64,000 nt of DNA, taken from the NCBI RefSeq assembly GCF_037963765.1, contig NZ_CP150166.1, forward strand, positions 2,921,501-2,985,500, written 5' to 3'. Of this stretch, positions 9,253-17,250 are shown in pieces. The notes under the pieces are model-generated. The model ran no database searches, was not told the DNA's origin, and worked only from the letters and a program-made list of their open reading frames with translations. A program made the translations under genes and the position numbers. Origin of the DNA: Sporosarcina sp. FSL W8-0480 (lineage in GTDB: Bacteria; Bacillota; Bacilli; Bacillales_A; Planococcaceae). The number at the start of each line of letters is the position of its first letter. The stretch's first letter is position 1.

Positions 9253-9443
9253 GCCATCCCCAACTCCTTCAGTAAGATGTTATTATTATATAATAAAAAA
9301 CAGGATATGAACAGGTAGAAATAATGACAATTGTATTTCGCTAACTTACTATCTTGTAAGCTTTTTATTGTATTTACAGTTCTACCAAAAAATGTTTTCA
9401 GAATGAAAAATTTAATAACTTTCTGTCGGGACTTCCATACCCC

Positions 9444-9472
9444 TTGCTTCTGACAAAGTTCTATGCTATAGT
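9444..9472 (+). promoter_or_regulatory. Candidate sigma-A promoter for a non-coding RNA
   Basis: TTGCTT (9444-9449), 17 bp spacer, then an extended -10 TGCTATAGT ending at 9472. It points into a region with no plus-strand gene but with strong RNA secondary structure. Confidence 0.4.
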
Positions 9473-9539
9473 AAATCAGTTAACAAACGTAGTAACTTTT
9501 GACTTGGCATTCTACGTACTGTTTTTGAGGACACTTATT

Positions 9540-9750
9540 CACACTGGCGCGGCTAAAGGGTCGCAAGGACGCAAGAGTCGGTAGGGCTTGCGTTGCTTAA
9601 GGATAGAAGACATCCAGTGGAAAATGACCGCGGCATTGATCATTTTCACTAAGATTCGAATCACGAATTTATAAGATGAACACTAACATAAAAAAAGTTA
9701 CTATAATTCAAAGGGTTGCTTCCAAATACGGGAGCAACCCTTATCCAATT
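9540..9750 (+). ncRNA. Candidate structured non-coding RNA
   Basis: CACTGG (9542-9547) can pair with CCAGTG (9614-9619), closing a domain that contains a second stem, GACGCAAG (9568-9575) with CTTGCGTT (9587-9594), and a small GUC/GAC hairpin with a GCAAG loop. Two more hairpins follow: GAAAATGA/TCATTTTC (9620-9647) and a 10 bp stem AAGGGTTGCT/AGCAACCCTT (about 9711-9743). No plus-strand gene follows within reach, and the next gene is on the other strand, so a cis riboswitch is unlikely in this orientation. The GGACGCAAGAG stretch recalls the core of cyclic-di-GMP-I aptamers, but the rest of that consensus is not met. I do not assign a family. Confidence 0.35.
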
Positions 9751-9759
9751 TCTTCGAAC

Positions 9760-9800
9760 AAAAAAACGGCCGAATGGACCTTAACGCCCATTCAGCCGCT
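9760..9800 (-). terminator. Terminator containing the stop codon of the 43-residue gene
   Basis: Minus strand: CGGCTGAATGG (9798-9788) pairs with CCATTCGGCCG (9777-9767), followed by a T run. The stop codon of the small gene lies in the loop. Confidence 0.75.
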
Positions 9801-9912
9801 TTTCTTCTTCCTTCATTGCCTCTATCTTAATCTTCCCGTTTGATTTGCGAATCGTCTCTGCATTTCTTCTATGCTCATCCGCAGTACCTAACATATAGAT
9901 GACTTGAATCAT
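9781..9912 (-). CDS. Small hypothetical protein, 43 residues
   Basis: A short frame beginning at ATG 9912, preceded at good distance by GGAGGG on the minus strand. A longer in-frame start upstream at 9978 lacks a ribosome binding site and is rejected. The product is hydrophilic and charged (KIKIEAMKEEEKRLNGR end), with a short hydrophobic start. No family recognised. A strong terminator overlapping the stop supports real expression. Confidence 0.55.
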   Translation of the reverse strand: MIQVIYMLGTADEHRRNAETIRKSNGKIKIEAMKEEEKRLNGR

Positions 9913-10220
9913 TGTGTAATCCCTCCAATCCTTGTTGCTCCTTATATAGTATGTACTGAAAAAAGAAAGGATACACATTGATTAAATATAATACTTTTCT
10001 GAAATTGTGGATAATTGCAATGAGTCGAACTTGTTGATTTACCCTTATTTCCTCTATGTAACTCTCCTGTAATATATTTGTAATTTAATTGCCCCCGTCC
10101 TGTAATGTTTAGTCTTTACAATAAACAATGTGATCAAAACAAAAGCGAAAGGCGTCTGTAGCCTCGACGTCATATATAAAAATAAAAAGCCATATAGATC
10201 AGTGGTAGATAGGGGAAAGC

Positions 10221-10898
10221 ATGAAGAAAGTTGCTTTATCGTTAATCGTAGCAGGTTCATTGGCATTTGGAATTACAACTGGAGATGCAGAAGCAAGTTC
10301 GCCAGCATCCCAATCCGTATCAGTAAATAATGGCACGTATACAACAGCATATAATGTAAATATTCGTTCCGAAGCAGGAACTAAGAGTAAAATTGTTTTA
10401 TTAGCGAAAAAAGGTACGAAAGTTTCCGTCGTTGGACAAAAGAATGTTGGAAAAGAAGTTTGGTATAACGTTAAAGTGAATGGCAAAACAGGCTGGGCAC
10501 TTAGCACGTTATTAACAAAAAACAGTGTAGCTGCAAAAACAGCAAGCAATGAAAAAGTTGTTCAAAAAGCAAAGGCATTGACAGGCATTCCTTACCGATT
10601 CGGGGGCACATCCACGAAAGGATTCGATTGCAGCGGGTTTGTCCAATACGTCTACAAACAATCCGGCAAATCGGTTGCCCGTGATACGTTGGGTCAATTT
10701 GCACAATCTAAAAAAGTGAGTGAACCAAAACCTGGCGACTTGGTATTCTTCCAAAATACATACCGCAAAGGCATTTCACATGTCGGTATTTATGTCGGTA
10801 ACAACAAATTCGTTCATGCTGGCGGTAAACAATCACAAATCGTAAGTTTGAGCAATAGTTACTGGAAGTCAAAATTCCATAGTTTCAAAAGATTGTAA
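10221..10898 (+). CDS. Secreted SH3b-NlpC/P60 peptidoglycan endopeptidase
   Basis: 225 residues. A signal peptide of about 25 residues (cleavage near AEA-SS) is followed by one bacterial SH3 domain (about 38-98, with YNVNIRSEAGT and GWALSTLL) and an NlpC/P60 domain. Catalytic residues are visible: Cys137 in FDCSGF, His187 in SHVGIY and His199 in VHAGG. Family enzymes cut the D-Glu to diamino acid bond in wall stem peptides (DL-endopeptidase, as LytF/CwlS). Expected outside the cytoplasmic membrane in wall turnover. AGGGGA precedes the ATG. Monocistronic, converging on the patatin gene with a shared terminator. Confidence 0.9.
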   Translation: MKKVALSLIVAGSLAFGITTGDAEASSPASQSVSVNNGTYTTAYNVNIRSEAGTKSKIVLLAKKGTKVSVVGQKNVGKEVWYNVKVNGKTGWALSTLLTKNSVAAKTASNEKVVQKAKALTGIPYRFGGTSTKGFDCSGFVQYVYKQSGKSVARDTLGQFAQSKKVSEPKPGDLVFFQNTYRKGISHVGIYVGNNKFVHAGGKQSQIVSLSNSYWKSKFHSFKRL

Positions 10899-10926
10899 GA
10901 ACACACCCGAAAAAAAGATGTAAATG

Positions 10927-10964
10927 AAAAACGCCGGTACGCAATTTGTACCAGGCGTTTTTAT
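10927..10964. terminator. Bidirectional terminator
   Basis: AAAAACGCC and GGCGTTTTT arms with inner GGTAC/GTACC pairing lie between two convergent genes, with T runs on both strands. Confidence 0.85.
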
Positions 10965-11881
10965 TATACGATTCGAAAGTTCCTCTTGCTACGATTGGCA
11001 TGTGGCCAGGTTTGCAGAAATTGATTCGTCCGTGATCTTCCTATTTCCATGAGAGCGTCTTTTTGTTCGTCCTCCATATTGAACTGTGTGGCACTGTATT
11101 GTTCAACAGGGATGAAAATAATATCTTTCTCGTGTTTACGTGAGATGTATCGTTCGTCATGTGCGTTTTTCATTGTGGAGAACAGTGCTTCAAATAAGTT
11201 GAGTGCATTTGTAATTTCCTTGCCACCCATTTCTTTACTGTTAGAGCTCAATTTCATACCGATCAGCGGCCGTTCCCTCTTCCCTTCCGCGTTGTCAAAA
11301 ATCCACATCGGGAAATTGCTGAGAACTCCGCCATCCACAACGATTGTTTCGCCTGACGGTGCCCTGAAACGTACTGGCTCGAAAAAAAATGGGATATTGC
11401 AACTCATTCGAAGTGCTCTTGCAATTGGAAACATCCCTGGTTCTATCCCATAATGCACGAGATCATCCGGCAAAACGATCATCTTGCCATGCGTTAAATC
11501 CGATGCAACCAATTTTAGTGATCCAGGAGGCAAATCTGAAAACGTATAAAGCCCTTTCTCCGAAAGCTTATCGAAAAACCAATCCTCTAAAGCTTTTCCT
11601 TGATATAGTCCCATGCGCCGATACAATCCTATCCATTTCATGAACGGGAATGGAATGATCGTCTTACGCGGATCCAACAGAGACTCTAAATTTTCCTCCT
11701 GCATCATCACCTCAATTTCCTTGCCCGTATACCCTGCCGCGATGAAACTTGCAATGATCGCACCGGCACTCGTTCCCGCCACCCGCTTAAAACGATAACC
11801 TTGCTCTTCCAACACTTGGTACGCACCGACCAAAGCGAAACCCTTCAATCCGCCACCAGCAAACACCCCATCTATAAACAC
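10964..11881 (-). CDS. Patatin-like phospholipase (RssA/YlbK type)
   Basis: 305 residues. The oxyanion loop GGGLKG is near the N-terminus, the nucleophile Ser38 sits in GTSAG, and the dyad aspartate is in VVDGG (Asp183). This Ser-Asp dyad defines patatin-like lipid acyl hydrolases. No signal peptide or membrane helix is seen, so a cytoplasmic enzyme of membrane lipid turnover is inferred. Start is GTG at 11881 with GGGAGGG 7 bases upstream. Single gene; its stop falls at the edge of the shared terminator. Confidence 0.9.
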   Translation of the reverse strand: MFIDGVFAGGGLKGFALVGAYQVLEEQGYRFKRVAGTSAGAIIASFIAAGYTGKEIEVMMQEENLESLLDPRKTIIPFPFMKWIGLYRRMGLYQGKALEDWFFDKLSEKGLYTFSDLPPGSLKLVASDLTHGKMIVLPDDLVHYGIEPGMFPIARALRMSCNIPFFFEPVRFRAPSGETIVVDGGVLSNFPMWIFDNAEGKRERPLIGMKLSSNSKEMGGKEITNALNLFEALFSTMKNAHDERYISRKHEKDIIFIPVEQYSATQFNMEDEQKDALMEIGRSRTNQFLQTWPHANRSKRNFRIV

Positions 11882-12022
11882 AGCATCCCTCCCACGGCGT
11901 TGTTACACTATAATATTCAGAAGCGTAATGTATAAGTTCCTATTCGATGAATCGGGGCAACAACTGATAAGGAAATCCATACTATTTAGAGCTAATATGC
12001 CCTATTACTATTAGCAAAAAAT

Positions 12023-12048
12023 GTTTTCATATTTTCCAATACGGGTAT
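12023..12048 (+). promoter_or_regulatory. Sigma-B-type promoter of the long stress protein
   Basis: GTTTTC (12023-12028), 14 bp spacer, GGGTAT (12043-12048). This matches the Bacillus sigma-B consensus GTTT-N12-15-GGGTAT. It lies 36 bases before the ATG of a general-stress-family gene. Confidence 0.8.
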
Positions 12049-12084
12049 TTGATTAATCATCACGGACAAAAGGAGGCAATCTAC

Positions 12085-13074
12085 ATGATGGATAAGAAAT
12101 TTGTAGGTATGTACCATGATGACTCGGAATTATTGGAGAAGATAGATCAATTGAAATCCCAAGGTTTCGAAGGCGAGAACATTTACGTGATAGCTGTGGA
12201 CAATAATGATGTAAGGATGTTTCAAGGGATGAAATACGGTGATGTAAAAACAACGCCAGATTCTTGGTTCAATCGTTTCATCGATTTCCTTACTGGTGAG
12301 GATCATGTCCGAAGCATGCTCCAAGAGGTCGGTGTTTCCGAAGGAGAAATGGATAATTATTATACTGAAATTAAGGCCGGCGGGAAGTTGCTTTACGTTG
12401 ACCAAGGCGAAGTGAATCTTTTCAATACACATCATGCCCGTAACAGTTTCGGTGTATCGGATGCAGGAGCAGATCCTAATTTAGGGGCAAATCGGGTTTC
12501 AGATTTCGAATCGAATGAATTGTATTCGAATAACTATTCATCTGGAGCTTTCCAGGATTCGTTTTTATACGAAGGAACGGATACGAATTTTGGACGTGTA
12601 GGCGGTGAAGCGGTGAACAGCAATTGGGACACCGAGAACGAGATACAAAAAGAGAAGATGCGTCTACGCGAAGAACGACTTACCGTAGATAAGGAAGAAG
12701 TTGAAAGAGGCGAGGTTTCCCTTCATAAAGATGTCGTGGAGGAGGAACAATCCTTTGATGTGCCTGTAGAGCGCGAAGAAGTTTTTGTCGAACGCCGCCC
12801 TGTCAATGAATACGATACGAATGAAAGTGACTTCAAAATGATGCAGGACGATCAAACGATCCGTGTTCCAATTTCGGAAGAAAGACTTGAAGTGACTAAA
12901 AAACCATATGTTACTGAGGAAATTGTAATCGGAAAACGGAAAGTCGAAGATACTGAAACTGTCAACGAAACACTCAAACGCGAGGAAGCACATTTTGAAA
13001 AAGATTTAGAATTTGATATACAAGAAGAGTTTATTGACGAACCTACATTGCGAAGTAAAAGAGATTTTGAATAA
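12085..13074 (+). CDS. General stress protein with YsnF/AvaK-type (DUF2382) C-terminal domain
   Basis: 329 residues from the ATG at 12085, which has AAAGGAGG at ideal distance; the in-frame ATG at 12049 lies on the promoter and is rejected. The N-terminal 110 residues match the 17M/YflT-type stress domain (FVGMY, then FNRFIDFLTGEDHVRSML) and are clearly paralogous to the gene at 17251. A low-complexity linker follows, then a DUF2382 domain rich in charged residues (EERLTVDKEEVERGEV, VPVEREEVFVERRPV, ISEERLEVTKKPYV). Biochemical role unknown. Its sigma-B-type promoter supports a general stress role. Possible alternative start at 12088. Confidence 0.85.
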   Translation: MMDKKFVGMYHDDSELLEKIDQLKSQGFEGENIYVIAVDNNDVRMFQGMKYGDVKTTPDSWFNRFIDFLTGEDHVRSMLQEVGVSEGEMDNYYTEIKAGGKLLYVDQGEVNLFNTHHARNSFGVSDAGADPNLGANRVSDFESNELYSNNYSSGAFQDSFLYEGTDTNFGRVGGEAVNSNWDTENEIQKEKMRLREERLTVDKEEVERGEVSLHKDVVEEEQSFDVPVEREEVFVERRPVNEYDTNESDFKMMQDDQTIRVPISEERLEVTKKPYVTEEIVIGKRKVEDTETVNETLKREEAHFEKDLEFDIQEEFIDEPTLRSKRDFE

Positions 13075-13080
13075 TAATTG

Positions 13081-13120
13081 AAAGACCCGCAAGGCTGGAC
13101 ACTGCTTTGCGGGTCTTTTC
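13081..13120 (+). terminator. Terminator of the stress protein gene
   Basis: AAAGACCCGCAA pairs with TTGCGGGTCTTT, ending in TTTTC. Confidence 0.85.
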
Positions 13121-13253
13121 ACACTCTGTCCGTTGGGGTGAGACAGAGATGACATATTAAGGAAAAGGGTGAATTTGCTTTGATAGCGTAATAGATTGCG
13201 AAATTGTACATTGCTAGTGGTAGATGAATTTCAGATATTTTTACGATATAACT

Positions 13254-13281
13254 TTGACAAGTTGACACGTTCAATTATAAG
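13254..13281 (+). promoter_or_regulatory. Candidate sigma-A promoter of a small RNA
   Basis: Perfect -35 TTGACA (13254-13259), 16 bp spacer, TATAAG (13276-13281). No ORF with a ribosome binding site follows, but a hairpin-terminator arrangement does. Confidence 0.5.
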
Positions 13282-13287
13282 AATGAA

Positions 13288-13383
13288 GGGATTGAGCTGA
13301 CTGGATGCTATCTCAGCCCGGGTTTTTCGGATTTCATAATTCAAATAGAGAGATTTTATTGCTGTCTGCGACGACAGTTTTTT
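13288..13383 (+). ncRNA. Candidate small RNA of about 95 nt
   Basis: Begins 7 bases after the -10 at 13276-13281. It contains a hairpin (GGG-TGAG with CTCA-CCC, about 13288-13319) and ends in CTGTC/GACAG followed by TTTTTT (13362-13383), a plausible intrinsic terminator. There is no coding potential with a ribosome binding site. Prediction rests only on promoter plus terminator geometry. Confidence 0.4.
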
Positions 13384-13753
13384 AGGGATTTTTATATGGG
13401 TTGCCTGTCCATGGCAAGTCCCTAAAACGCCTAAAAAGTAATTTGGGAGGTGCTGTTGTAGTCAACAATGGGTGTTGCTCCGATTAGTGTCGTGTATTTT
13501 TTCATATTAAATTATGATTGATGGAACTTATCAGCTGCTATTTTATGTCACCTGAGTGGTGGTGGCAATGTCAATTACAACCCGCAAATGTGTTCATTGT
13601 TTGTCCTAGTCGTAGTACCTATAAGTTAGTTCACCCGATTCCTTAAAAACCCCTTCGATAAAGGGTTCTCTATACAATATTACAGAGATCAATCGGTGTT
13701 TAGGTTAGCGCCACGGTTGTCCAGAAAATAATTTATTAATTGCGATGAAAAAC
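13384..13753. other. Gene-free stretch with hairpins
   Basis: No supportable ORF on either strand. It holds a hairpin closed by AGGGA/TCCCT with inner TTGCC/GGCAA (13383-13424) and a small AACCCCTT/AAGGGTT hairpin (13648-13667). Nothing else recognised. Confidence 0.4.
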
Positions 13754-13873
13754 GCATAAAACGAACGAAAGACGCATAAAGTTCCTCTAATTGCTCATAA
13801 ATCTGTCCAAAAACGCATAAAAAATTTTTATGAGCTTTTGAAAGAATTTATGCGTGATTCTGCTATTTTATGC
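13754..13873. repeat. Phased array C: inverted GCATAA array, 20 bp spacing
   Basis: Forward cores GCATAA (or TCATAA) begin at 13754, 13774, 13795 and 13815. Reverse cores TTATGA or TTATGC begin at 13828, 13848 and 13868. Spacing is 20 or 21 bp within each arm. The arms meet head to head around AAAAAATTTTT at about 13822, so the whole forms an imperfect palindrome. Same core as array B. It lies between two convergent genes. Confidence 0.8.
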
Positions 13874-13886
13874 GCTTTTTGAAACG

Positions 13887-13917
13887 AAAAAAGCAAGCCA
13901 AGCTACAAGCCTGCTTT
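13887..13917 (-). terminator. Terminator of the coiled-coil protein gene
   Basis: Minus strand: AGCAGGC pairs with GCTTGCT (one G-U), followed by a T run. Confidence 0.7.
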
Positions 13918-13929
13918 TTCCTTGGGCCT

Positions 13930-14646
13930 TTACCACTGAATGGCATCTAATTCTGCAATCGCAACTGACACGACACCCGTTTCAGCTGTAAAAAATGCGA
14001 CTTCTTTCTTTTCGTCCACATTCAACAAATTTACGACCGGCATAACTTTGCCGTCTACAACGATTTCCTTAACTGGATACTGAGGCGGCAATTTTGAAAG
14101 CAATCTGCCGATACTTTTCTTCGCATGCAATATTTTCTCCACAGATTTCTCTACTGAGTCCACTTCTTGCAACTGATGGATTTCCTGTGTCTCCAACTTC
14201 CCAATAACCTTGGCGTTATCCGATTCAATCCGATTGAGCATGTCCAGAATCTCATGCATATCATCATACTGATTCAGAGTGAAGTCCCTCATGGACATCC
14301 GATGATTTTGCAGGCTTTTTCGTATACGGAACACCGCCTCCCCTTGCTTGCCCAACTCTTCACGAATCGTATCTTGCTTTACCGAATCAGAATGCAACTT
14401 CTCCTGCACTTCCCATATCCGATCGCGCAAATGAAAGTAACGATTTCGATGGCTATTCTGTTGGCGACTGACAATATCAAGAAGTCTGCCACATACCTGT
14501 TCCAACCGGTTGACGACAATGACGAGATGCTCATTCGTTTCCCGCTGTTCTTTCATGAATGCCATATACGGAGTCCAAACGAATCGGTTTTGATTTGTCA
14601 AATAATCATCAAACCAGCCATTCAAGTGAACTTTTGATTCTCCCAA
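13930..14646 (-). CDS. Hypothetical coiled-coil protein
   Basis: 238 residues. Residues about 25-175 are heptad-rich and predicted coiled coil (RLEQVCGRLLDIV, IREELGKQGEAVFRIRKSL, MLNRIESDNAKVIGKLE). The C-terminal 65 residues look like a small beta domain (KEIVVDGKVMPVVNLL, ETGVVSVAIAELDAIQW). No signal peptide or transmembrane helix. I do not recognise the family. The frame opens at TTG 14652, but AGAGGAG fits the second TTG at 14646 (spacing about 8). The membrane protein gene upstream (14715-15281) is on the same strand 68 bases away, so co-transcription is possible. Confidence 0.7.
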   Translation of the reverse strand: MGESKVHLNGWFDDYLTNQNRFVWTPYMAFMKEQRETNEHLVIVVNRLEQVCGRLLDIVSRQQNSHRNRYFHLRDRIWEVQEKLHSDSVKQDTIREELGKQGEAVFRIRKSLQNHRMSMRDFTLNQYDDMHEILDMLNRIESDNAKVIGKLETQEIHQLQEVDSVEKSVEKILHAKKSIGRLLSKLPPQYPVKEIVVDGKVMPVVNLLNVDEKKEVAFFTAETGVVSVAIAELDAIQW

Positions 14647-14714
14647 TTTCAAACTCCTCTATAAAGTCTTCCCCCTATTGTATGTCGATTTTCCTGTCGC
14701 GTGTTCGCCTAATC

Positions 14715-15281
14715 TCAGGTTAAAAACTTCCTTAACCTGCGGATTAAAAACAAGCCGAATTCAATCCATACAAAGCTGTAAATTAATGAAAATCCGAAAA
14801 TCACCATGACCGTTAACCAGCTAAATGAAGTAACACCGGGGCCAAACACCGGGAATCCTAAAATGTAAAGCGGAATGCAAATGCCAATGAACAACATGAT
14901 GCCGCCAATGAAAACCGCATTCAAGCGGCTCGCTTGAGTACGTATTGCCCAACCAACTGCAATACCTAATACACCCGTTGTAAACGGGAATATCATTAAT
15001 TCGCTCGGTTGAATCAAAACCAACAACAAAATGGTCAATAAATAGGAGATGCTTCCCCATCGAAAAGAAATGAGAGTAGCCATGAATATCGGGGCAGTTG
15101 CAAAGGGACTTATGAAAAATCCTACTCCAGGTAAAAAACCACCGGCCGATTGAAACACTGCCGCAAGGGCCGACAGTAACGCAACGAACATCATTTTTTC
15201 ACTTGGCGACCATTTCAACGTTATTGATCTATGAACAGCCCTTGGGAAAAAGGGCAAGGATTTACGAATACGAAACACCAT
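14715..15281 (-). CDS. Multi-spanning membrane protein, possibly ECF S-component-like
   Basis: 188 residues with a basic N-terminus and about five or six hydrophobic segments starting near residue 30 (MMFVALLSALAAVFQSAGGF, FATAPIFMATLISFRWGS). The size and the pattern of a short Lys/Arg-rich start, small-residue helices and a TTGVLGIAVGW loop recall S-components of energy-coupling factor vitamin transporters, but no ligand-binding signature is recognised and no ECF ATPase is nearby. AAGGAGG lies directly before the ATG, so initiation at the adjacent GTG (15278) is also possible. Function unassigned. Confidence 0.7.
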   Translation of the reverse strand: MVFRIRKSLPFFPRAVHRSITLKWSPSEKMMFVALLSALAAVFQSAGGFLPGVGFFISPFATAPIFMATLISFRWGSISYLLTILLLVLIQPSELMIFPFTTGVLGIAVGWAIRTQASRLNAVFIGGIMLFIGICIPLYILGFPVFGPGVTSFSWLTVMVIFGFSLIYSFVWIEFGLFLIRRLRKFLT

Positions 15282-15379
15282 TCCTCCTTCTGCCTTCTTC
15301 CTCTACTATATTCCCCAACAGCAGGTACCTGTTACCCGATTCTTGAATAGATTGATAGAGGTAGAAAGGGAGGCATTGC

Positions 15380-16702
15380 GTGTTGATTAACAAGGAAATG
15401 ACTACTAATTCATTGTCCCGTAAGCTGAATCCGGAAGATATTTTAGTACCCACAGGTTTTGAAATAGATGTGTTTGCGGCGGACTTAACGACACCCATCA
15501 ACATCACTTTCACGGAAAATGGCGAGATGCTTGTCGCTGATTCTGGAATTGCAGATGGGAATGGAAAGGTATTAAAACAGACGGAGAATGGCTTTACGGT
15601 CATTGCTGATGGATTCAACCCGCCTTTAACGGGAATTACAGTGTATCAGGGCAATATTTACGTTGCCCACAGACGTTATGTGACGATGATCCTGCCTGAC
15701 GGGTCGAAAAAGGACATAATCGATTGTCTGCCAAGCAATGGAGATCATCATAATAACCGTGTGGTGTTTGGCCGGGATGGAAAAATGTATTTCGGCCAAG
15801 GGACTGCGACCAATAGCGGGGTTGTCGGATTGGACAATGGCTGGGTGAAAGAGCATCCGTTTTTTCATGATTACGCAGGTAACGATGTAACATTAAAAGG
15901 GCAAAACTTTTCGACTACGACATTTTTGGAGGGCAATCAAGAAGTCGATACGGGTGCATACTCGCCTTTCGGGGTTCCAAGCTATCCCGGGGAAAAGGTG
16001 AACGGCATCGTTCGAGCAAGCGGCAGCATTCTGCGGGCAAATTCAGATGGCACAGATTTAGAGCTTGTCGCATGGGGGTTGCGGAATCCATTTAGAATCC
16101 AGTTCGATAGTTATGATCGGCTATTCGCCGCGAACCACGGAATGGATGTCCGCGGAAGTCGCCCCGTCGCCAATTCCCCGGATGAATTCCAATGGATCCG
16201 TCCAGGAATGTGGTATGGATTCCCTGATTATACGGGCGGGCTTCCTCTGACAATGCCGCAATTCAAGCCGGAGAACGGAGAGCAGCCCGAATTCCTATTG
16301 GCGGAGCACCCGATGCAACCACCGATGCCAGTAACCGTATTCCCACCACACTCCGCCACAATGGGGTTCAGTTTCAATGAAAAGTTAGCATTCGGCCCGA
16401 TCGGAGATGTGTATATCGCCGAGTTCGGGGCAGACGATCCAATAACAACTGGTGGAAGATTGCTTCCCCTTGTCGGACATCGCGTTTCTCGAATCGATAT
16501 GCGAACAGGCGAAATTTTTCCATTCGCCATTAACCAAAGTGGCGTTCCAGCCTCCCTATCTAATGGCGGCGGTTTCGAACGACCGATCGATGCGGTTTTC
16601 GGCGCGGAAGATGTTCTCTACGTGGCAGATTTCGGACTGTTTTCAGACGAAATGGCAATTCCTAAAACAGGCGTGATTTGGAGGATAAGAAAAACGGGTT
16701 GA
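15380..16702 (+). CDS. PQQ-type sugar dehydrogenase-like beta-propeller protein
   Basis: 440 residues, GTG start at 15380 with AGGGAGG 6 bases upstream. The sequence shows propeller blades of the soluble glucose/L-sorbosone dehydrogenase fold: NITFTENGEMLVADSG, GITVYQGNIYVAHR, NNRVVFGRDGKMYFGQG, WGLRNPFRIQFDSYDRLFAANHGMD and GPIGDVYIAEFG. The WGLRNPF and HG motifs are typical of the family. No signal peptide is evident, unlike most homologues. Whether it binds PQQ is unknown; I see no PQQ synthesis genes in the window. No clear terminator follows; repeat array D starts 10 bases after the stop. Confidence 0.8.
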   Translation: MLINKEMTTNSLSRKLNPEDILVPTGFEIDVFAADLTTPINITFTENGEMLVADSGIADGNGKVLKQTENGFTVIADGFNPPLTGITVYQGNIYVAHRRYVTMILPDGSKKDIIDCLPSNGDHHNNRVVFGRDGKMYFGQGTATNSGVVGLDNGWVKEHPFFHDYAGNDVTLKGQNFSTTTFLEGNQEVDTGAYSPFGVPSYPGEKVNGIVRASGSILRANSDGTDLELVAWGLRNPFRIQFDSYDRLFAANHGMDVRGSRPVANSPDEFQWIRPGMWYGFPDYTGGLPLTMPQFKPENGEQPEFLLAEHPMQPPMPVTVFPPHSATMGFSFNEKLAFGPIGDVYIAEFGADDPITTGGRLLPLVGHRVSRIDMRTGEIFPFAINQSGVPASLSNGGGFERPIDAVFGAEDVLYVADFGLFSDEMAIPKTGVIWRIRKTG

Positions 16703-16712
16703 GTAAGGACGT

Positions 16713-17146
16713 GATACGGCGTATCACAATGTAGATACGCCGTATCACAACGTAGTTGTGGCGTATCACAACGTAACTCGCTCGCATCACAACGTAACAC
16801 GCTCGCATCACAACGTAAACGCCGCATCACAACGTAACTCGCTCGCATCACAACGTAACTCGCTCGTATCACAATGTAACTCACTCGTATCACAACGTAA
16901 ACCGTTCGTATCACAACGTAAACGCCGCATCACAACGTAACTCGCTCGCATCACAACGTAACTCGCTCGCATCACAACGTAACTCGTTCGTATCACAACG
17001 TAACACGCTCGCATCACAACGTAAACGCCGTATCACAACGTAACTCGCTCGTATCACAACGTAACTCACTCGCATCACAACGTAAAGACGTATCACAACG
17101 TAACTCACTCGTATCACAACGTAAACCGCTCGCATCACAACGTAAC
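16713..17146 (+). repeat. Tandem array D: YATCACAACGTAA, 21 units
   Basis: Twenty-one copies of (T/C)ATCACAACGTAA with variable 5-8 base tails (CTCGCTCG, ACGCCG, CACGCTCG), giving periods of 21 or 19 bp, once 18. The first unit is preceded by an inverted half, so the array opens with the palindrome GTGATACGGCGTATCAC (16712-16728). It runs from 10 bases after the sugar dehydrogenase stop to about 45 bases before a sigma-B promoter. Open frames across it (VYVVIRR-type on the minus strand) are by-products of the period and have no ribosome binding sites. Confidence 0.9.
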
Positions 17147-17190
17147 TCTTTTTAGTCTGCCCCAATTATTAAATAAAAACGAATCATTTT

Positions 17191-17216
17191 GTTTCCTTTT
17201 CCGTCAATAAGGGTAT
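17191..17216 (+). promoter_or_regulatory. Sigma-B-type promoter of the short stress protein
   Basis: GTTTCC (17191-17196), 14 bp spacer, GGGTAT (17211-17216), the same geometry as the promoter at 12023-12048. Confidence 0.8.
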
Positions 17217-17250
17217 TTCCGAAAACAACGATGGACAAGGAGGTTGAACT

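Noticed and set aside
9540-9620. Cyclic di-GMP-I riboswitch
   Set aside because: GGACGCAAGAG is similar, but the paired AAACC…GG and second hairpin of the consensus are missing, and no downstream plus-strand gene exists.
16713-17146. CRISPR array
   Set aside because: Repeats are about 13 bp with 5-8 base tails, spacers are not unique 30-mers, and no cas gene is present. The same applies to 47538-47921 and 52542-53952.
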